Part shown: positions 1 to 9,140 of the stretch, piece by piece
How the letters are laid out: every line of letters begins with the position of its first letter
Position numbering within the stretch: position 1 is the stretch's first letter
Notes under the pieces: generated by a model
Database searches by the model: none
Told to the model about the DNA's origin: nothing
What the model saw: only the letters and a program-made list of their open reading frames with translations
NCBI GenBank assembly: GCA_030039655.1
Contig: JASHVC010000521.1
Location: forward strand, 1 to 13,062
DNA from: Xanthobacteraceae bacterium
GTDB taxonomy: Bacteria > Pseudomonadota > Alphaproteobacteria > Rhizobiales > Xanthobacteraceae
Direction: 5' to 3'
Length of the DNA stretch: 13,062 nucleotides
Made by a program: the position numbers and the translations under genes

Positions 1-1777
<1,777 letters not shown>

Positions 1778-1919
1778 ATCAGATTCTCGGCCTCGACCGG
1801 TCCATGCCGATTGGGACGCAGGAACGACACGCGCTCACATTTGAACGGGCAAATCCAATAAGCGACACGCTCGATAGAACACATCGCACCGTTTCTCTAT
1901 CATTGTGAGCGAGTTTGAT

Positions 1920-1943
1920 GAGAAACCCGCTCGTGCAGCGGGT
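1920..1943 (-). terminator. Intrinsic terminator of riboswitch A
   Basis: On the minus strand a 7-bp stem (ACCCGCT with AGCGGGT, arms 1937-1943 and 1925-1931) closes the loop GCACG and is followed by TTTCTC. The T-tract is interrupted, so termination may be leaky. The 5' half can instead pair with GCGGCGGG at 1953-1960 (8 pairs, one G-U), giving an antiterminator. Confidence 0.6.
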
Positions 1944-1975
1944 ATTGCCGACCCCGCCGCGTTCAACCAAGCAGC

Positions 1976-2022
1976 AGGAGTCATCAGCCTTGCGGCGGTT
2001 GTGGGGGGACTCCTTCCCCGCC
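1976..2022 (-). promoter_or_regulatory. Fluoride riboswitch A (crcB motif), upstream of ftsH
   Basis: Aptamer read on the minus strand. P1 pairs GGGG (2016-2019) with CCCC; its loop holds GGAGTC (2008-2013). P3 is GCC-GCAA-GGC (1987-1996), then TGAT and GACTCC (1977-1982), which pairs with the P1 loop as the pseudoknot. This layout matches the known fluoride aptamer. Downstream, GACTCC(T)GCTGC can instead pair with GCGGCGGGGTC at 1950-1960. That would block the antiterminator and let the hairpin at 1925-1943 terminate transcription before ftsH. One deviation is AAGGAGTC where the usual loop starts ATGGAGT. Confidence 0.88.
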
Positions 2023-2030
2023 AAAAACTC

Positions 2031-2057
2031 TTAATAGTTTCGTGACCAGAGCGCAAC
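2031..2057 (-). promoter_or_regulatory. Possible promoter for riboswitch A / ftsH
   Basis: A TATTAA box at 2031-2036 lies about 9 bases upstream of the aptamer, the right place for transcription to begin at its 5' end. The best -35 candidate (GTTGCG around 2052-2057) has a short 15-base spacer. The same stretch contains a weak AAACT/AGTTT hairpin followed by Ts that could instead help end the upstream mutS-like transcript. Confidence 0.3.
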
Positions 2058-2085
2058 GGCGCCGACGCTCATCGAACTGTGGACC

Positions 2086-3741
2086 CTATCGCGTATTGCG
2101 AGTAGAACCAGATCGAGAGGAAGCATCCGCATTGCGGTTGCGCCTATTGTTCCGAGCAACGTCTGTCTGCATCCCTCCAGCGCCCAAGAATATTTTGTTG
2201 TACAGGTCCTCACCGTAACTGGTCTGCAGCGGCTCCCCCACAACCAATTTGAACGGTCTCGTTCCATCTGGACGTCTTTCTGCTCGTAGGAAAATAGAGC
2301 GGGCGGTTTTTCGAGCGAAGAAAGCTTGCGCGAAATGGTAAAGATGCGTCACGAAAAACACTTTTACCCCGCTGTCTAGCAGCGCTCGCACAATGTGGCT
2401 CGCAATCTCCGAACCCTCGCGTTCGTTTGTTGATGCGAACGATTCGTTGAATAGGACTGTCGAGTTGGGTTTAATCCAGCGGATCAGTTCATTCATCCTG
2501 CTCAGCTCCTCATCCCACTTTCCGCTTTCCATGGCCGCATCTTCTTCACGCTTGTAGTGCGTGAACAGGCCATCGGAAATTTCGGATGAGAAAACTTCGG
2601 CAGGTACAAACATCCCAGCCTGCATCATGAGGCAAGCGAGGCCTACGCTGCGCAGGAAGGTCGATTTGCCGCCCGTATTCGCGCCCGTAATCACGACAAG
2701 GTCACGTTGGTTCGCAGCGAGATCGTTGCCAACTATCTTTTTGCCAACAGTCAGAGCCAGCGAAACATCGTACAACCCAGCAAAGGACAATGACCTCTCG
2801 CTGGCCGATCTCGGCACCGGAAAACATATCGGCTCACCCATCTCCGCAAGCTGCTCGTAGAGATTGAGGCAGCCGACATAAAATCCCAATTCTGTTCGTA
2901 GCATCTGGAAGAAGCTTAGGATGTGATCGGTCGACTGTGCGAGGGCGTTCGCAACGAGATTGACGCCATGGTCATTTAACTCGGACAGCGCACGTGCTCC
3001 GGTCTCGTCGCGAGGATGCAGCTGGAACTTGTAGGCCGGCCCCTGTTCCGAGAGCAGTCGCGACACCCAATTCCGATTGTCCGGGTTGGGTGTGCGGAGA
3101 ACATAACCCTTTCCCTTGTTACCTTTTCCCAAGTGGGCACTGATGAGGGTGCCGTAGCGAAACTTGAGACGATCGAGGTGCTGTTCGATTTCCACGAAAT
3201 AATCGTCACTAAGTTCTTTTCGCAACATAGCGAAAAGCCGCGAAAAGCCCTCAGACTCAAATCGATCCGCGCGCTGATCGGCGATCTTTCGCAGCCTCTT
3301 CAGCATGCCAACGAACGTCTGCAGCACGTCGACGGCGCGATGCAATATGCCAGCAGGATAGCGACTGAAAAAGCTCCAATAGTTCTTTTTTTCGCCTTCT
3401 ATCGCATCGAGCGCGATCTGATAAATATCTCGTACGATTTGCCCGTTTTTCAAACAATCGGCAATAATGTACTGACGATACTGTATGGTGCCCAAATCGG
3501 TTAGGCTCGATAACACCCCGACCAGGGCTACCTCGGACAAAAATGGGTCGCCCTGTGCCATTCCTCTGAAAAGGATATCTAAACCGAGATCCTGCCGCAG
3601 GTCTCTTTCGTTCCACGGGAGAAGTTGTTGGAGGCTCAGTTCCTGTTCAGAACCCCGACTATGACGCAACTCCCTTTCCCTACGCGTCAGCAACTGCTGG
3701 GGATCGAAGTCGCGATCTCGGTACATCAGGAGCGCCTTCAT
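2086..3741 (-). CDS. MutS-family ATPase-domain protein, second of a pair
   Basis: A 551-residue protein built from a helical lever/clamp-like region and a C-terminal MutS domain V ATPase. Walker A GANTGGKST is at 353-361, an ABC-type signature region at about 406-413, a Walker B-like TVLFNES at 428-434 and a switch His at 466 (VTHL). No N-terminal mismatch-recognition domain is visible; true MutS is about 850 residues. The Walker B acidic pair is Asn-Glu (432-433) rather than Asp-Glu. The C-terminal tail (about 528-551) is rich in Arg, Asn and Ser. The start codon overlaps the stop of the upstream gene (ATGA, 3738-3741), so the two are translationally coupled and probably form a heteromeric complex. 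Substrate unknown; a role in DNA mismatch repair is not supported by the domain content. Confidence 0.9.
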   Translation of the reverse strand: MKALLMYRDRDFDPQQLLTRRERELRHSRGSEQELSLQQLLPWNERDLRQDLGLDILFRGMAQGDPFLSEVALVGVLSSLTDLGTIQYRQYIIADCLKNGQIVRDIYQIALDAIEGEKKNYWSFFSRYPAGILHRAVDVLQTFVGMLKRLRKIADQRADRFESEGFSRLFAMLRKELSDDYFVEIEQHLDRLKFRYGTLISAHLGKGNKGKGYVLRTPNPDNRNWVSRLLSEQGPAYKFQLHPRDETGARALSELNDHGVNLVANALAQSTDHILSFFQMLRTELGFYVGCLNLYEQLAEMGEPICFPVPRSASERSLSFAGLYDVSLALTVGKKIVGNDLAANQRDLVVITGANTGGKSTFLRSVGLACLMMQAGMFVPAEVFSSEISDGLFTHYKREEDAAMESGKWDEELSRMNELIRWIKPNSTVLFNESFASTNEREGSEIASHIVRALLDSGVKVFFVTHLYHFAQAFFARKTARSIFLRAERRPDGTRPFKLVVGEPLQTSYGEDLYNKIFLGAGGMQTDVARNNRRNRNADASSRSGSTRNTR

Positions 3742-5273
3742 GACTGGAGCCGCTCCCGGATCGAGGCATAGGTCAATCCATGCTTTTGAGCGATGGCCAT
3801 GGCGTAGGCCAAGCCGTTAGCCGGATGTCTTATGACCTTAAATGTCCGCAATGCTGGATTGTCGGGAACAACCGTGCTGATCATAGAGACCACTTGCGGG
3901 CCGAATGACGCCAGCTCGTCGACGAAGGTCACCCAAACACACAACAAACCAAGGTCCGCTATCCTCTCCATCACCCTTGCACTCAGGAAGGTTTCGTCTT
4001 GAATGGTTGTGGAGGTGAATATTTCGTTCATGATAATGATCGAGTACGTGGTGGCATGTTCGATAATTTGGTGAACGCGTACAAGATCGTCTTCCAATTT
4101 GCCGCGAAGATTCTCGACTCTTTCTTCTTTTTCGAAATGTGTGAAGAGTTGATCGAAGAGAAGAAGCTGCGCGTCGCTTCCCGGCACGGGACATCCGATG
4201 CTTGCAAGATAGTGTAATTGCCCGAATGCTCGGGCAAAGGTAGTTTTCCCTCCCTGGTTAGGACCAGATACGACCAAGATCCGCTCATTGCCTCTGAGAT
4301 AAAAATCGTTGCGCACGACGTGCGCACCCTGACTAACGAGTTTGTGCGCCAGTGCTAAATCGAAGCCATCGTGGCTGCTAACCTCTTTGCTCTTGTCAGA
4401 AACACCTGGGTAACAGAACTTCAAGCCCGCGCGTCTCAGAGCTGCAATGTGTTCCAAGTAGGCAACATAGAATTGAATCTCCCGATCAAAGTTCGCGATG
4501 GTGCTGTCGATGAAATGTGCGTATCTCGCGCAAAATTCGCTCAGTGCGCCAAACACCCTTGGATGCAGTTTGGCAACGAACTCGACAATTTTAGCCTCTA
4601 TGTGGTTCATTTCGTCGCTTGCATTAAACTTGACCCTGTAATCATGAGCGGCACCCTGCTTGAATTTGTCGAAAGTCGCCTCGACCTCGGCGCTATAATC
4701 ACTCTGACCCTGATACTTGCGAACCGTGAAGCCGCTTCCCCGTATGGTGACGCAATATTCGAGGGCGGCCAAATCGATCCGGAGATTTCGCGCTTCTGAC
4801 AAAAGAGTATTGAATGGAGCTGATTGAGCATAGCCGATCAAATACTCGCGAAAGCGTAGGAAGCCGGGCGACCGCAATTCGAGGTGGGCAAGATCTTGAG
4901 CAAACGCAGCAATGCCTTGGCAGTACATCTCGACCGCGTCCACGAACCATGCCTGTTTTTGCTCGCGGTAATACAACTTCTCAACACGAACTAGATGGTC
5001 GCGGATAGAGCGCATCACCTGCGCAAAGGTGTGTACGCGTTCATATAATGCTTCGCTCTCCAGGTCATGCATCACTTCGTGGCGATATTTGATAGCTCTT
5101 ACGCGATGAAGACAAGCATGAAAGAACGGCTTAAGATTGTATTCTTCCTTACCTGCGATAATGGCATCGACAATTTGATCGCAGTTCAAATCGGCAAAGA
5201 AGACAGGAGCCTCAAGCGTATCATCACCCACGCGATCGTCGGGTGTTTCAAACAGGATACTGGAGAAGGTCAT
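3738..5273 (-). CDS. MutS-family ATPase-domain protein, first of a pair
   Basis: A 511-residue protein if started at the ATG at 5273, which gives an N-terminus MTFSSILF that I recall as typical of this MutS-related group; the open frame extends to 5447 but those 58 residues look non-coding and no start is well supplied with a ribosome binding site. A long helical region precedes a MutS-type ATPase: Walker A GPNQGGKTT at 337-345, signature region GKLEDDL at 391-397, and Walker B-like IIIMNEIF at 412-419 with Asn-Glu in place of Asp-Glu. The expected switch His is replaced by Phe (VTFVDE, residue 450), unlike its partner, which keeps it. This resembles the asymmetric subunits of paired ABC/MutS ATPases. 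It is the first gene behind fluoride riboswitch B. Mismatch-binding domains are absent. Confidence 0.88.
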   Translation of the reverse strand: MTFSSILFETPDDRVGDDTLEAPVFFADLNCDQIVDAIIAGKEEYNLKPFFHACLHRVRAIKYRHEVMHDLESEALYERVHTFAQVMRSIRDHLVRVEKLYYREQKQAWFVDAVEMYCQGIAAFAQDLAHLELRSPGFLRFREYLIGYAQSAPFNTLLSEARNLRIDLAALEYCVTIRGSGFTVRKYQGQSDYSAEVEATFDKFKQGAAHDYRVKFNASDEMNHIEAKIVEFVAKLHPRVFGALSEFCARYAHFIDSTIANFDREIQFYVAYLEHIAALRRAGLKFCYPGVSDKSKEVSSHDGFDLALAHKLVSQGAHVVRNDFYLRGNERILVVSGPNQGGKTTFARAFGQLHYLASIGCPVPGSDAQLLLFDQLFTHFEKEERVENLRGKLEDDLVRVHQIIEHATTYSIIIMNEIFTSTTIQDETFLSARVMERIADLGLLCVWVTFVDELASFGPQVVSMISTVVPDNPALRTFKVIRHPANGLAYAMAIAQKHGLTYASIRERLQS

Positions 5274-5516
5274 CGGGCGGCGGTTTCTCTCAAAGGCCGA
5301 GCGATCTGCTGACCTGACAGGTCTGAGCGTTCGATCCAAGTTAACAACGTTTGGGCTCGCAACCCTTTTCATGTGTGCACACACCTGTATGCCGTGGCCT
5401 TCGCGCGTGTAGCGGACGCGGAGATCACGGCCGACAGGTACCGGCAACGACCGGACGAGAGTCCTGTCTTACGTCTAAGCGGGTAGGTTGATGCGGCTCG
5501 AGCAGGAGCTGGCAAC

Positions 5517-5539
5517 AAAAAACCCGCCTCGCGGCGGGT
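5517..5539 (-). terminator. Intrinsic terminator of riboswitch B
   Basis: On the minus strand ACCCGCC-GCGA-GGCGGGT (arms 5533-5539 and 5522-5528) is followed by six Ts (5517-5522). The 5' side CCCGCCGCG (5530-5538) can alternatively pair with CGCGGTGGG (5553-5561), nine pairs with one G-U, which would be the antiterminator. Confidence 0.92.
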
Positions 5540-5567
5540 CCCAAGAGACACTCCCACCGCGATCATC

Positions 5568-5616
5568 CGCGGTAGGAGTCATTAGCCTTTCGGCAGACGG
5601 GGGCGACTCCATGCCC
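5568..5616 (-). promoter_or_regulatory. Fluoride riboswitch B (crcB motif), upstream of the mutS-like pair
   Basis: Minus-strand aptamer. P1 pairs GGGC (5613-5616) with GCCC (5601-5604); the loop ATGGAGTC contains GGAGTC (5605-5610). P3 is GCC-GAAA-GGC (5585-5594), then TAAT and GACTCC (5575-5580), which forms the pseudoknot with GGAGTC. Competing with the pseudoknot is a 12-bp hairpin (5550-5561 with 5568-5579, one G-U) that uses the GACTCC arm and holds the antiterminator strand. Without fluoride this favours the terminator at 5517-5539; with fluoride the antiterminator can form. Mechanism inferred from pairing; aptamer identity is strong. Confidence 0.95.
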
Positions 5617-5628
5617 ATATCTTCTCTT

Positions 5629-5656
5629 GATATAAAGGTCATACGACTGGCGTCAA
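5629..5656 (-). promoter_or_regulatory. Promoter of riboswitch B / mutS-like operon
   Basis: A sigma70-type promoter on the minus strand: TTGACG (-35, 5651-5656), a 16-base spacer, and TATATC (-10, 5629-5634). The predicted start near 5620-5623 is a few bases before P1 of the aptamer. Confidence 0.65.
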
Positions 5657-5754
5657 GTCGCGGGCTAATCGCCATTTCGGCCGCGTCTATCTTTTGTAAA
5701 GCTGCTAATCGCGACATCGCACGGAGCGAAGGCTCGCGGCGGGCCGCACAGCTG

Positions 5755-5783
5755 TTGACGGTGCCGCCATTCACAGACAAACT
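5755..5783 (+). promoter_or_regulatory. Probable promoter of riboswitch C / cfa
   Basis: TTGACG at 5755-5760 is a good -35 box and is identical to those of riboswitches B and D. Seventeen bases later CAAACT (5778-5783) is a poor -10, but it would start transcription at about 5789-5790, precisely at the first base of P1. Confidence 0.45.
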
Positions 5784-5788
5784 CCACT

Positions 5789-5836
5789 CGGGGAATGGGG
5801 TCTCCCGTAACCGCTCACCGGCTGATGACTCCTGCT
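5789..5836 (+). promoter_or_regulatory. Fluoride riboswitch C (crcB motif), upstream of cfa
   Basis: P1 pairs CGGG (5789-5792) with CCCG (5804-5807), extended by a G-U. The loop carries GGGGTC (5797-5802), which pairs with GACTCC (5827-5832) through one G-U. P3 is the minimal GCT-CACC-GGC (5813-5822), followed by TGAT. A perfect GGAGTC at 5855-5860 can steal the GACTCC arm to form an alternative hairpin around GCGC-TAAA-GCGC. This copy diverges most from the others but keeps every structural part. Confidence 0.87.
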
Positions 5837-5846
5837 GCGCTAAAGC

Positions 5847-5909
5847 GCGGTGGGGGAGTCATGCCTGTTGGGTAGGCATGCGCGCCCGCCGCTTCACGTG
5901 AGGGCGATC
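5847..5909 (+). promoter_or_regulatory. Translation-control platform of riboswitch C
   Basis: The cfa ribosome binding site GAGGG (5900-5904) is covered by a helix of CGCCC (5883-5887) with GGGCG (5902-5906). GCGGTGGG (5847-5854) can pair with CCCGCCGC (5885-5892), which would break that helix and expose the site. GCGGTGGG is part of the alternative hairpin made with the aptamer arm, so fluoride binding would free it. A separate CATGCCT/AGGCATG hairpin lies between (about 5860-5880). There is no T-tract, so control here is probably translational. Confidence 0.55.
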
Positions 5910-7148
5910 ATGCAGCTTGAGCAACTCAGTCAAGCCGTCTGGTCCGGCAGACTAACCATCATCCGGCACGACGGCAAAACACTACGCCTCGGTGAGGTCC
6001 CCAAAGACGAACCGCAACTCGACGTCGTTGTCAGATTAACGGGCTATTGGCCCTACCTAAACCTCATGTCGTATCCCACCCGTTACCTGGGCGAGTGTTA
6101 CATGGACGGCACTTTAGTGATCGAGCAGGGTACGCTCTGGGACCTTGTCGATATCTGCGGCCGAAGTTTCAGACCTCTAAAAGAGCGCGAGCGCAACTGG
6201 ATCAGTAGAGCCACCCGGGGGGTATTGCGCAGCCTACTCCAATACAATTCCATCCGTACTGCCCGGCGCAACGCTGCTCATCACTATGACTTGTCCTATC
6301 TTCTGTACCAACAGTTCCTTGACGACGACCTTCAATATTCATGCGCGTACTTTCGTGATCCAACGGAGTCGCTCGACGATGCGCAAAAGGCGAAAAAGAA
6401 GCACATCGCAGCGAAGCTCCTGCTGCAACCCAATCAACGTGTTCTTGACATCGGCTGCGGCTGGGGTGGCCTTGCACTCTCGCTGGCGAGATATGCCGAC
6501 GTCCGAGTTTACGGCATAACGCTTTCGCGTGAGCAGCTGGCTGTTGCCAGGCAGCGCGCTTGCGAGGCCGGTCTCGAAAATCAGGTGAAATTCGACTTTC
6601 TCGATTACCGCGAGGTAAGCGGCAAATTTGACCGCATCGTCTCAGTCGGTATGTTCGAGCACGTTGGAAAGCCGCAGTATTACCGATTCTTCAACACCAT
6701 CTCCCGACTGCTGGAAGACGACGGCGTAGCTCTCATCCACTCCATTGGACGAAAGGACGGGCCCGATCTGACCAACGCCTGGATCAAAAAATATATTTTT
6801 CCGGGAGGATATATTCCCGCACTTTCCGACGTATTACCTGCGATTGAGCGATCGGGCCTCTGGTTGACCGACCTTGAGATTTTGCGCCTTCATTACGCGC
6901 AGACGCTGCGTCACTGGAGGGAGCGCTTCCTTGCTCAGCGCGGCAGGCTTAGGGAAATTTACGACGAACGTTTCTGTCGAATGTGGGAGTTTTACCTGGC
7001 CATCAGTGAAATGAGTTTTCGTTATTACGGCTTCATGGTCTTTCAAGCGCAACTAACGCGCCAAATCGCTACCGTTCCATTGACTCGCGATTATTTATTC
7101 AGAAGTGAAGAGAATCAACGGAGTATGATAGCCAGCGATGATCTTTGA
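5910..7148 (+). CDS. cfa: Cyclopropane-fatty-acyl-phospholipid synthase family methyltransferase
   Basis: SAM-dependent enzyme that adds a methylene bridge to double bonds of membrane phospholipid acyl chains. 412 residues from the ATG at 5910, chosen because GTGAGGG ends 5 bases upstream; a longer reading from GTG 5850 would run through the riboswitch platform. The SAM site VLDIGCGWGG is at 178-187. The residues known in E. coli Cfa to bind the active-site bicarbonate all have counterparts: C145 (YSCAY), E250 (MFEHVG), H277 and I279 (IHSIG), and Y329 (HYAQTL). The C-terminal region contains the typical RMWEFYLA. It is alone on the plus strand behind riboswitch C. Cyclopropanation is known to lower membrane permeability to protons and weak acids; a benefit against HF entry is inference. 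Confidence 0.93.
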   Translation: MQLEQLSQAVWSGRLTIIRHDGKTLRLGEVPKDEPQLDVVVRLTGYWPYLNLMSYPTRYLGECYMDGTLVIEQGTLWDLVDICGRSFRPLKERERNWISRATRGVLRSLLQYNSIRTARRNAAHHYDLSYLLYQQFLDDDLQYSCAYFRDPTESLDDAQKAKKKHIAAKLLLQPNQRVLDIGCGWGGLALSLARYADVRVYGITLSREQLAVARQRACEAGLENQVKFDFLDYREVSGKFDRIVSVGMFEHVGKPQYYRFFNTISRLLEDDGVALIHSIGRKDGPDLTNAWIKKYIFPGGYIPALSDVLPAIERSGLWLTDLEILRLHYAQTLRHWRERFLAQRGRLREIYDERFCRMWEFYLAISEMSFRYYGFMVFQAQLTRQIATVPLTRDYLFRSEENQRSMIASDDL

Positions 7149-7662
7149 TGAATTCGCTTCGCACGGGGCGGCCTACCGCTTGGGCTTGTACCTGAAGCGG
7201 TTAAGTCGCTCCGTGAACTCGTAGCTCCGAGCTAGGACCATCCAGCGCCGCGCGGCCTCCAAAAAATCCATTCGAGGCGTGGGACCACGTTCTCCAGCAG
7301 CACATCGCTCGGAATTCTTCCGCCCGGTGGTAAGCCACCGATGCCCGAAGGGTCTCTATATCAACGATAGGTTTAGGCTATTGCGTGGCTCGATCAATAT
7401 TCGAACGAATCCCGAGTTATTCACGGGCCAGAACAAAACTCGTTTCGATTCCGGTCCCATCAAGAGGCCGTTGTCCATGTAGCCTTGGTACACGCCCCTG
7501 CCCATTGCTGCGCTACACGATCAACTGTTAATCCGCGCAATTTATCGGCCAGATGGTGGTCTGCCACAATACCCGTTTCGAACAGACAATTCGCTTCTCT
7601 AAAGGAGCGGAGCGTTCTTCAGGCTGCGACGTTGACGAAACATCGGACACGTATCTCGAATA
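7149..7662. other. Gene-poor gap between convergent cfa and eno
   Basis: No convincing coding region. Open frames here lack ribosome binding sites and protein-like composition. Small hairpins occur (CGGTGG-TAAG-CCACCG at 7325-7340; CGTGG/CCACG at 7278-7289). A 40-codon minus-strand frame at 7356-7478, starting MDNGLLMGPE, has an AAGG a few bases upstream of its ATG but no other support. No riboswitch-like element is present. The stretch could be decayed sequence. Confidence 0.5.
7175..7201 (+). terminator. Weak possible terminator after cfa
   Basis: A 7-bp stem, ACCGCTT (7175-7181) with AAGCGGT (7195-7201), lies 26 bases after the cfa stop. It has a 13-base loop and no real T-tract, so intrinsic termination is doubtful. 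Confidence 0.3.
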
Positions 7663-8949
7663 TCAGATCCGTTGTGGTGGGAAAGGGTCACCAAACCTTG
7701 CCGCATCGCCGAGATCTCTCTCTATTTCGAGCAGGCGGTTATACTTGGCGATCCGCTCACCTCGGCACAACGAGCCTGTTTTAATTTGAGAGCCGCCCAT
7801 AGCTACGGCAAAATCAGCAATGAACGTATCTTCGGTCTCCCCCGAACGGTGCGAAATGACGAACGCCCAACCCGCCGCACGGCACAACTCGATCGCCTCG
7901 ATCGTCTCGGTGACTGTGCCGATTTGGTTGAGTTTGATAAGAGCTGCGTTCGTCGTCCGCTCAGCAATGCCGCGTCGAATGAATTTGGTATTTGTAACAT
8001 AAATATCGTCTCCAACAATTTGTACACGATTGCCCAACGTTGCCGTGAGCGCCCGAAAGCCGTCCCAATCGTTTTCGTCGAGCCCGTCCTCAATGGAGAC
8101 AATCGGGTAGTCCTCGGTCCAATTCGAGTAAAGCTCAATCAAGTCGGCCGTCGTTTTTAGTCCGCTGCCGGACCGCGAAAGCGTGTAGCCATCATCGGTC
8201 CGGAACGAGGAAGCTGCTGGATCCAATGCTATCGACACTTGCTTTCCTGGAGCAAACCCTGCCAGCTCAATTGCATCAAGAATTAGACGGCAAGCTTCTT
8301 CGTTGTTTTTCAACTTAGGAGCGAAGCCACCTTCGTCGCCCACGCTGGTGATGTGCCCAGACTTACTCAGGAGCACTTTAAGGGCCTGGAAGACCTCGGC
8401 GCCATAACGCAACGCCTCGCCAAATGTAGGCGCGCCATGCGGCACAAGCATGAATTCCTGAAAGTCCAGCGAATTGTCGGCATGAGCGCCGCCATTGATC
8501 ACGTTCATCATCGGAACGGGCAGTCGCCGCGCATCGATGCCCCCGAGGTAAGAATAGAGCGGTTGTCCGAAAGAATTTGCCGCAGCCCGCGCGATCGCCA
8601 TCGAAACCCCGAGCAAAGCGTTAGCGCCGAGCCGTGACTTGTTCTTGGTCCCATCGATTTCGATTAGAAGCTTGTCGATATCGCGCTGGCGCGCAACAGT
8701 GTAACCGACAAGCTTTGGAGCGATGGTTTCGGTGATGCTGGCAATCGCTCGCCGGACGCCCTTCCCCCCATACCGCTTCGGGTCACCGTCCCGTAGTTCG
8801 ATCGCCTCGTTTGCTCCCGTCGAAGCGCCTGAAGGGACTGACGCGCTCGCCGACGCGCCGCCATGAAGCTCCACAAACACGCGCAGCGACGGATTACCAC
8901 GCGAGTCAAGAATCTCCATTGCCCCTATCGCCGCAATCCTTCCGTTCAT
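7663..8949 (-). CDS. eno: Enolase (phosphopyruvate hydratase), probable fluoride-responsive paralog
   Basis: Glycolytic enzyme converting 2-phosphoglycerate to phosphoenolpyruvate; magnesium-dependent and classically inhibited by fluoride together with phosphate. 428 residues, full length. All key residues are present: loop SGASTG 40-45, H156, E165, E206 (GDEGGF), metal ligands D243, E287 (SIEDGL) and D314 (VGDD), catalytic K339 (KLNQIG), SHRSGE 366-371 and K390. A good ribosome binding site (AAAGGG, 6-base gap) precedes the ATG at 8949. Some segments depart from common bacterial enolases, notably DPAASSF around the first metal ligand, where DVASTEF-like sequences are usual, and the C-terminal DPFPPQRI. 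It follows the 141-residue gene on the same strand, 191 bases away, and probably shares the transcript started at riboswitch D. Paralog status is inferred from context. Confidence 0.97.
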   Translation of the reverse strand: MNGRIAAIGAMEILDSRGNPSLRVFVELHGGASASASVPSGASTGANEAIELRDGDPKRYGGKGVRRAIASITETIAPKLVGYTVARQRDIDKLLIEIDGTKNKSRLGANALLGVSMAIARAAANSFGQPLYSYLGGIDARRLPVPMMNVINGGAHADNSLDFQEFMLVPHGAPTFGEALRYGAEVFQALKVLLSKSGHITSVGDEGGFAPKLKNNEEACRLILDAIELAGFAPGKQVSIALDPAASSFRTDDGYTLSRSGSGLKTTADLIELYSNWTEDYPIVSIEDGLDENDWDGFRALTATLGNRVQIVGDDIYVTNTKFIRRGIAERTTNAALIKLNQIGTVTETIEAIELCRAAGWAFVISHRSGETEDTFIADFAVAMGGSQIKTGSLCRGERIAKYNRLLEIERDLGDAARFGDPFPPQRI

Positions 8950-9084
8950 TCAAGGCCCTTTCGATGTCGGCGCGGTCGAAGAAAGCTGTCGACGGACCCA
9001 AGGCTTAAGGTCGTGAAGGTTCAACGAGCAATTGATGCCTAAATGCGGCGGCCAACTCCGACGTTCTTAGGGAAAGAGCCGTGG

Positions 9085-9118
9085 CGGCCAATACCGCACT
9101 TGTGTTGGGTATTGGCCG
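9085..9118 (-). repeat. 11-bp inverted repeat between the hypothetical gene and eno
   Basis: CGGCCAATACC (9085-9095) and GGTATTGGCCG (9108-9118) are exact complements around a 12-base loop. There is no T-tract on either side, so it is not a standard terminator. It sits just after the upstream stop codon within the presumed operon, where it could stabilise or process the mRNA. Confidence 0.7.
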
Positions 9119-9140
9119 GCCGTCCTCGGTGCGCTTCTTC

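Noticed and set aside
5274..5447. N-terminal extension of the first MutS-like protein (ATG at 5447)
   Set aside because: The 58 added residues are Arg-rich with no family-like content, and the internal ATG at 5273 gives an N-terminus like that of homologs as I recall them. The extension is kept only as an alternative start.
5488..5901. Plus-strand 137-codon frame across riboswitches B and C
   Set aside because: It runs antisense through a terminator and one aptamer and through the other aptamer; composition is not protein-like.
5850..5909. GTG start at 5850 for the cyclopropane synthase
   Set aside because: These 20 codons fall in the riboswitch expression platform, and the ATG at 5910 has a much better ribosome binding site.
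7485..7789. Two plus-strand frames at the end of eno
   Set aside because: They overlap the enolase 3' end antisense, lack ribosome binding sites and match no recognisable family.
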